From assembly GCA_032158295.1 (NCBI GenBank), contig CM063243.1, positions 310,001-374,000 of the forward strand: DNA of 64,000 nt. The letters are read 5' to 3'. Positions 27,401 to 36,400 of the stretch are shown here, in pieces (within the stretch, counting starts at the first letter, position 1; every line of letters begins with the position of its first letter). This DNA comes from Pycnopodia helianthoides (taxonomy: Eukaryota > Echinodermata > Asteroidea > Forcipulatida > Asteriidae). The translations under genes and the position numbers were made by a program. Under the pieces are notes generated by a model. It did no database searches. It was not told the origin of the DNA and was given only the letters and a program-made list of their open reading frames with translations.

Positions 27401-30400
27401 TGGTGTACGAGTTGTGTAGTTGGTGTACGAGTTGGTGTACGAGTTGGTTAGTTGGTGTACGAGTTGGTGTACGAGTTGGGATAAACGTTGGTGTAAGAGT
27501 TGGTGTACGAGTTGGTGTACAAGTTGGTGTACGAGTTGGTGTACGAGTTGGTGTTGAGTTGGTGTACGAGTTGGTGTACGAGTTGGTGTTCGAGTTGGTG
27601 TACGAGTTGGTGTACGAGTTGGTGTACGAGTTGGTGTACGAGTTGGTGTACGAGTTGGTGTACGAGTTGGTATACGAGTTGGTGTACGAGTTGGTGTACG
27701 AGTTGGTGTACGAGTTGGTGTACGAGTTGGTGTACGAGTTGGTGTACGAGTTGGTGTACGAGTTGGTGTACGCGTTGGTGTACGAGTTGGTGTACGAGTT
27801 GGTGTACGAGTTGGTGTACGAGTTGGTGTACGAGTTGGTGTACGAGTTGGTGTTCGAGTTGGTGTACGAGTTGGTGTACGAGTTGGTGTACGAGTTGGTG
27901 TACGAGTTGGTGTACGAGTTGGGTACGAGTTGGTGTACGAGTTGGTGTACGAGTTGGTGTACGAGTTGGTGTACGAGTTGGTGTACGAGTTGGTGTACGA
28001 GTTGGTGTTCGAGTTGGTGTACGAGTCGGTGTACGAGTCGGTGTACGAGTTAATACATTTTTGAGCATGTGAATGTAACCATGGAGCTATAAAACCGTTT
28101 AACCATTAAACTGGTTGTGATCGCTAACAATAATACATCAGAAAGACACATTTATGACAATCCATGTTTCAAAACTTGGGCTACTAAAACTTCCTGTGGG
28201 CAAGTAAAATGCCCATATTATTAGCCCAGTGGGATACTTTACAAACAGCTTTAGTGCAAGGCCTAAAGATAGTTCCCAGTAGACGTAATCTTTTCGGGCA
28301 AATTGCATTTTGTCTTGCAGGTGCGTCAAACGCTCAACTTATTAACTGACCAATCCTGCAATGAGTTTCGTGAAATGCGCGCGTGTTGCACCCGTTCTCA
28401 CACGAAACGCACGACTGTTTGTTCTAAACTGCCCGTAAAGATGGCCAATTTACGTCATACTGCAACCTATCTATACCCCTACTTAAAACCTGGGTTAGCA
28501 TTCCGAGTGTTCATTTTCTTATTCAGGAAAATTACATCAAGTGTGAAAAAAAACATGAGATGGCAGTGGGGTTAAAATTCTTCTGGAATTTCCTGGGGAT
28601 TTATTTTTGGGAATCAGCTCAGCAGAAGTAAACAGGGCGTCAATTGTTGTCCTACATTAACACTGCATATCCATAGAGCTATAAACGTACATCCAAAGAC
28701 TGATACACAGATGAGATTTGATGTCTGTGTTAAGTCCTGATAATGGCTTGCAGGTCTGGGTTCCCCTCTCATTCTAGACCCAGAACCTACCAGATGTTAC
28801 AATTCAGGAGGTGTACAGACTCTGTGCATCACCAGAAATACACAACCACAGGTTTGGACACAGTGTGGACTATTTCTTTCTCCCTTTGGTGATTGCTTTA
28901 CTTCTTTCAACAAAATTGTAATGCTCAAGGAGATTTTCAGAAAACCCTGAAATCAGAAAAATCACGAGCCTGTGCATATCTGACTAACCAGCAAATAAGC
29001 TAATATAGTTTTACTAACTTTTGTCAGTTGTCAGATACAAGACAAAATGTCACATCCATGTGTTTATGAGAACATGGAGAGTGCATTTACCTGGTACTCT
29101 TGGTTCATTGGTGTCCATGAAGAACGTGCTGACACCAGTTGGTAGCTCAATGATGGTATTTTCACTCATGATACTGGTTCCCTTGTACACTTTCAGCTTC
29201 ATGTTATATGAACCGGTACCCAGATCCGCAATGACCAACTTGTTTTCACCATCTCCATTTATGTCTGAAAAGGCTGATTATGAAGAAAATAATACAAATG
29301 TAATATCCATAGGTTTTTTTATTAAAATATAGAAAATATGCACACACTACACTGGTTCATATTTTTTTTTAAATCAAATGATTGTATCACAAGGAGCAAG
29401 AGTATGAAAATATAAAAGACACATTGAGATAAAATGCAAATGTGGAGGAGGCTTGACTAAGGAGGATATAATTATGCAAAGATATCTGTTTTATTATCAT
29501 GCCAAATTAAACTTGTATAATTTCCATTTCCTATTCTGAACGGAACTTAAGAAGGAACTTTGAAGATGCTTGTCTAAACTTCAATTCTCGCTGAAATTTG
29601 TTTGAATGAAAAAGTCAATGCTTGATGCTCAAGGATAAAACAAACAACGGTTTTTACATTGGCATTTCACCTTCGCGTGTCGTGGCCGAGCGGATAAGAA
29701 CACCGGACTCAAGCTCTGGTGTTTCTGATCAACATAGGTGGGTTCGAGTCCCGGTCGTGACACTTGTGTCCTTTAGCAAGACACTTAACCGTTATTGCTG
29801 CATCCTTCGGATGGGACATAAAGCCATAGGTCCCGTGTGTTGTGTAATGCAGTAAAAGAACCCAGTTAATCTATCGTAAAGAGAAGGGGTTTCCCCGGTG
29901 TTCCTGGTTTGATTGGCAGCATATTGCGCCACAGCACCTTGTAAACCGTTAAGTGCAATAATATGCCTCATAAGAATAGGCCTCATACTTCAAATATGTA
30001 GCTCCACATGCATGGCAGGTAAAATACATGGTATATCAGCGCCTTGTATCATTTGGCAAAAGGCGCTTTATAAATACAGTTATTATTATTATTATTATTA
30101 TTTAAACTTGAGCAAAGAACTAGCAAGACCCACAACAAAACAGGGGTTGGACACCGTTTCCCTCTGGTCTGGTGATTTTCCTCACAAACTTTCAATTCTA
30201 ACTGCTTAAAATTTCCTTTCAAATTATCAAACTGTGCATGTTTCTGCAGATACAAACACCATACGTAAAACCTTAATAACCTATACCGTTTACAAGTTGT
30301 GTCTTTAGGATAGATTTACACTGTGTGGTGATAAAGATCAGATTATCAATCTCATTTCTTGCAAGTGTGATTTTTCCAAGATTACTGCTTATGTTAATTG

Positions 30401-33400
30401 GAATTTTATAATAAGTGACTATTCTTTGATCATCTTGGCTGTAAACACAACACTTCAAACGACAAACAAGCATTGTACAGTAGCAAAGATAAAACACTAT
30501 GTACCATTGAAAACATATTACATGTACCTACAGCCTCTTTATATCAGACAAATTTGCCAAAAATCTTGGTAAAATTTAAGAATTGCTTTTCCAGGGGGGG
30601 GGGGTGTATAGATTTTAATTAATTCTCCTCATACTCCATGGGATTTAATGATAATACTGCATTGTAAAAACTTACTCATGCAAGATGAGAAGGTGCAGAG
30701 ATTTGAATTAATTCTCCTCATACTCCATGGGATTTAATGATAATACTACATTGTAAAAACTTACTCATGCAAGATGAGAAGGTGCAGAGATTTGAATTAA
30801 GTCTCCTCATACTCCATGGGATTTAATGATAATACTACATTGTAAAAACTTACTCATGCAAGATGAGAAGGTGTAGAGATTTGAATTAACTCTCCTCATA
30901 CTCCATGGGATTTAATGATAATACTACATTGTAAAAACTTACTCATGCAAGATGAGAAGGTGTAGAGATTTGAATTAACTCTCCTCGTACTCCATGGGAT
31001 TTAATGATAATACTACATTGTAAAACTTACTCATGCAAGATGAGAAGGTTGAGGATTTGAATGAATTCTCCTCATACTCCATGGGATCTTAATGATAATA
31101 CTACATTTTAAAAACTTACTCATGCAAGATGAGAAGGTGTAGAGATTTGAATTAATTCTCCTCATACTCCATGGGATTTAATGATAATACTACATTTTTT
31201 AAAACTTACTCATGCAAGATGAGAAGGTGTAGAGATTTGCAACAGGATCATAATGAGCATCTAACCATTTGGAGTTTCCTTCATGAGCACTGTTAGAAAA
31301 AAAGGAAAAAAACACATAAGTATTAACAAAGAAAATCACTAACAAGGTTCTAATGCCCATCACCTTGACAACAAAACACCTACATGTACCTTTCCTTTGT
31401 TTGTAATTTGTGATTCTTTTGATAGTATCCATAGGATAGATCAGCATACATGTAACTGTGCGCTTTCTCCTTTGTGTGTCCACCAACATTGAGTTGTTTT
31501 AAGTTGTTAACAAATTGCCGCTGACTGTCTTGATGCGGTGTCTCGTCGTCTTCCTTATCACTGAAACTGTTCTGAGATATAAGATGGGCATCTTTACTGA
31601 AGATAGAATCCCATATGTCATCAGTAACAGTTGAAGATCTTTTTCTTGACATCATGAAGGGTTAAATCACATCGCAGTTACACAATGAGTACTTCAAATC
31701 TCCTTTCTGACCAATATACAGCTGACGACAAAGTTCACAAAACTGACGTGAATTCAGAACTCATGATTTATTCTGATACTGGTGACAATTTATCCTCATA
31801 TCTGTTTGATGATCAACATAACAGTGAGCCCCTCTCAGCGCTTGTAAAAACACTAGATGATCAGGACTTTGATTCCTGCCTGCAAGTAGATCTCACAGTC
31901 ATCTTTGTACCACCATTTGAAGAGGAGCAAACATTAGGATAACATCAGCTTATTGCGGCGCTTTTCTGATAAGAGGCAGAGCTCCAGGCCTGCATGGCAA
32001 TCCACTTAGCTCTTCCCAGCTGTACCTGTGCCAAGACATTAGGAGTAATTTACCACAGTATCCCCCTTGCCCTCAGTCCAAGCTTTACAAGCTGTATAAT
32101 TGACAGGCTACTTCAAAGTGTTTCCATACACAGTGCACTCTACAATCACTCCTCCGTACACAGAGACACGCACTATAAAGCTCAAGCTATAACTACCTGG
32201 GAAATTGCAAGTGATGACTGGTAACTAACCATTTTGATTGGACTAACAGTGAAATGGTAATAGAATAGCAAGTCAGCTACCTCCACCAGGGAAATACAAA
32301 TCTACAGTCCAGAGAGTTTGAGTATGTCCTTGTGTGCAGCTGCATATTGATCCAAAAGCAAGTCATGTTTTATAAAAATTGCATCATTCACAAGATAAGA
32401 ACAATCTATGAAACATATTTAAAATAGACGGCTCTTTTCTGCATGATCTATAAAAATGAATTAAACATACGTGTATTGGTCATGGAAGCAGATGTTTTTT
32501 GTTGCTTTATGACAAATGCTGCAAATCTAATGACAAATTATGTCACTGTATGTAAAGATAACTGAACCGCGGAATTATACTAAATTTAAAAACTGGTAAT
32601 TTGTAAACTTACCAAAACAATTACTAATTACACATGAGAGACTAACTTAACGATCAAGTTTTAATTGAGTTTAGGTATTAGAACGAAGTTTAGATAATAG
32701 GTTTGTTTTCTGTACCGGGTTTTAAATCCATGCAAATTCACATGTTTTTGTTTTACATGATCACACACTCTCACAAAAGAAGAAGGTGGAACGGTGTACT
32801 TTGTATTTAAGCAAATCATTCATGATTTGCTAAAAGAAAATGGATAACTAATTACATGTCCAGTAACATTGTAAAGCCAAAAATTAGTTAATGGCCTGAC
32901 ATTTTGATCCTAGGGGTGCACCCCACTCAATAAACTCCCATACGCATACAGTGCAAAATTTCAAAAATATTCAAAAATACACCAAAAATACTTAGAAGTC
33001 TCACAGCTTTTTACAGTAAAGGGGAAATTATCCATTGACTCTCGAACTGTTACTCTCTGCTCAATTTGATATGGGAAGTCCAGGCCATCGAGTTATTCCC
33101 CTCCAAATAAAAACACCCCTACACCAGTGTAATTTCCAAATGTCCGAGCATCAATCTTGAAAAATGTCCCTACACTTCGCGGCAAATAGGACCGTTTATT
33201 TTAGGGCCTTTGTCATCCAAAATACCTCAAGTTGGAAGTCAACAACCCCCAGGTCACAATTGGGCAAACATTTTACACTGTACCCCTTTTATTTGGCTCT
33301 CAAATCTGTCTTGTACATGATATTTTGAGGGCCTACAAATATGAATGAGGCCGACACTCTGTTTTCGCCTATTTAGTGGTGTGCACCCCTAGCAGAGGCT

Positions 33401-36400
33401 TTTTCAAAGGCTAAATTACAACACAACGCTAAGCTTGGGCGATATTGCTTTTTCTCAGCCACGATATATCGTCGAGAATATATCGCGATATTCGATATAA
33501 TCGCGATTATTATTTTATGACGTCAATCTACTACAAATCTCACGGTGGGAGATGTGGCTATGATTAACCTAGCGTTTCTATCGTTATTCCAATCACCTAT
33601 TCTTCTGGTTTTACTCTGAACCTATGGTATGAAAACCTGGGCCTATTACTTTACACACATTTAATGTGTTAACTGCGCATGACAGACTGTTCTTTATGTG
33701 TGCATAGCTAATTAGATCACGCCACTCGCACGTCCGCAACACGCACGTGATAATGCACGTGATAACACCCGTCTGTGTGGGACCGCCTGACCGCTAAGGC
33801 TTTGATGTTGGTTTTTTCCGAAGACTAAACCCCGTCGGATCGAATCTGTTTGGGAATCTTGCGGTTGCGGTCTGTGACTTGCAACTCTTTGTTGCAGCAA
33901 ATCATCTCGACAAGGAGATTTATTGTTGCAATATCGTCTCGACAAGGAGATTTATTGTTGCAAGATCGTCTCGGCTAGGAAATACATCGCGATACTTAAC
34001 GATATCGCGATTTACCGATATCACGATTAAAAAAAACGTGACCCGATATCGTAATCGTTTCAGAACTAGTATCGCGATATTCGATAATATCGTGGTATCG
34101 CCCAAGCTTACACAACGCACGTCTACTGGTGTAACAGAAACAGTCAGGTGGAGAGAGGCATAAAAAAACATGGGATAAACAATGAAGAAGGACAAGAAGG
34201 GGGAAGAGGTTTAGGTCAATTCTCATTTAGTAGCTTCAAGATCTGTGATTGTTGTGTGACTACGAAACCAATGACCCCGGCAGAATCATATCACAATTTT
34301 TCTTTTGTCATTGAATTTATTCTTTTGGGGAAAACCTGCTACTGCAGCCATTATGTATTCAATGACTTCAATACTCGAATTTCATGTTAGAGAGGGCAAG
34401 GCCATTTTCATTTTGCAAAAGGGCACTTCAATTGGAAAGTCATTATGATGATTTGTTCATAACTCATCTTCCCTGCTTTCTTTTCTCTTGTTTGCTGATG
34501 ACACTACTATTATCTTCTCTAATTCTAGCTGTAATTGTCTTTCCTCCACACTCAACAATGAGCTCATCAAAGTCTCCTCCTGGTTCAAATCTAGTAAACT
34601 TTCTTTGAATCCTATTAAAACTAAATGCATCTTCTTCAATAAATCCAACAGTTTTCATTCTAATTCTTCCATCCGCATCGACAATACTCCAATTTCTATT
34701 GTCCGCTCTACGAAATTCTTGGGTGTCACTGTCGACGATAAACTCAGCTGGATTGAGCATATTTCAATGGTCACAAAAGTCGTCTCTCTATCTAAGCTTC
34801 GTTCTTTTCTTCCACCTTCTACTTTAGTTTCTCTTTATAACACACTGATTTTGCCTTATCTCAATTATTGCAACATTGTTTGGGCACGCTCCAGTAACAA
34901 CAACCTTCATTCCCTTACTACCATTCAAAAACGGGCCATTCGAATTTGCACCCTTTCGCACCCCTGGGCACATACAGCGCTTCTTTTCGCTTCGCTGCAC
35001 ACTCTAACGCTCTTTGACATTGCACAAAATTAGTTAGTGGCCTGACGTTTCTACCCTATCACTACAGAGTCTTTCTCGAAGGCTAAAACAAAATTAAAAT
35101 AAACTACACACAGGGATTTTTATGTACAAGCACATTCACAACCTTCTTCCTACAAGGTTTTCCTCTTATTTTTCTGCAGTTCAAACCATTCACAGTCATA
35201 ACACCAGATCAAACCACCACCTATTCTCTGAACACCTTGAGATTTTACGGACCTCCTCTTTGGAATGGTATCGATGGCAAGATTAAGTCAGGGTCATTTG
35301 TGGGTTGTTTTAAGAACTCTTACAAAAAACATCTTGTCTCGAATTATCTTGAGTGACTTCTTCTCTTTTCATCCTTCCCCTCTATGAGTTTCTAGTTATG
35401 AACTACCTTCTTGTTCCATCCTAGCTTGTTAAGTAGCATTTTCTTTGTTTGTTTGTCCTGTTTCGTTCCTGTCTGTACGTTCTGTTGTACCCTAAGTTCT
35501 GTTCAGAAGTCCACATGTTGTTTTCCAAGGCATTTCTATATAATAATACTTTGTCTTTTGAATAGGCCCCTATGCCTCCATATTTGCCTCTGTTTCATTC
35601 ACTTTAAATCATTGTGTCTCATATAATTTTTATTCTAGTACTAGTAGTAGTTCTTTAAACATCTTTGATCAATACACCTTCTTTATAATTATTTCTATGT
35701 ACATTTTGCATTATGGAAGTAAATGTCGAATTGAATTGAATTGTTCAGTCACTCATTGTACCAATGTTCAGTCATTGTGAAAGTCATAATAGCACAATAA
35801 CCAGTGAACATTTTCTGCGTTACGTTGTCTAAAAAACTACTCATAACTTCTCTATAATTTTTCTGACTGAGTTAATTTGTGGAGACAGTCAGTATTGCTA
35901 ATATTTACATCAACCATCGTGTATTTTTGAAAGTTTTGTTGTTGTAAAAACAAATATTATGGGGTTGAACAAAAAAAATTGACTAGAGCGGGATTTGAAC
36001 CAACGACCTCCGGATTAACGTACCGGCGCTCTACCAACTGAGCTATCTAGCCCTATATTGGCGGTCTCCCTATTTTGTCAATATCTTTGTTCGGGGGTGC
36101 CAGTCAGAAGCCATACAACCGTTAACTGCCGTGTAACCAGGGATCACACCCAAGTTTACGATACAACCTGGGAAGCAGCAGCCACGGGATCACCTTGAGG
36201 GGATGCGACTTTTTCAATTTAAATGTCAAGTAATAAACCACAAGGGAAACTGACTGGGTAAATTTCAAATAGTATGGGGGTTGAACAAAGAAAAATTGAC
36301 TAGAGCGGGATTTGAACCAACGACCTCTGGATTAACGTACCGGCGCTCTACCAACTGAGCTTTCTAGCCCTATATTGGCGGTCTCCCTATTTTGTCAATA

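Larger units (their letters stand above)
32884..34235 (+). repeat. GCCTGACRTTTCGAC-family repeat interrupted by two transposons
   Basis: Host blocks are AGTTAATGGCCTGACATTTT up to 32912, AGCAGAGGCTTTTTCAAAGG at 33391-33429, then ACGTCTACTGGTGTAACAG from 34119. Joined, they follow the order seen at 19478-19735. Two insertions, 32913-33389 and 33430-34110, split it. Confidence 0.7.

Noticed and set aside
27079..28072. Several 120-320-residue ORFs rich in Thr/Pro, Cys/Trp/Ser or Tyr/Glu/Leu/Val
   Set aside because: All arise from the 12-bp strand-switching minisatellite.
34464..34760. 98-residue minus ORF
   Set aside because: Antisense of the LINE reverse transcriptase fragment.
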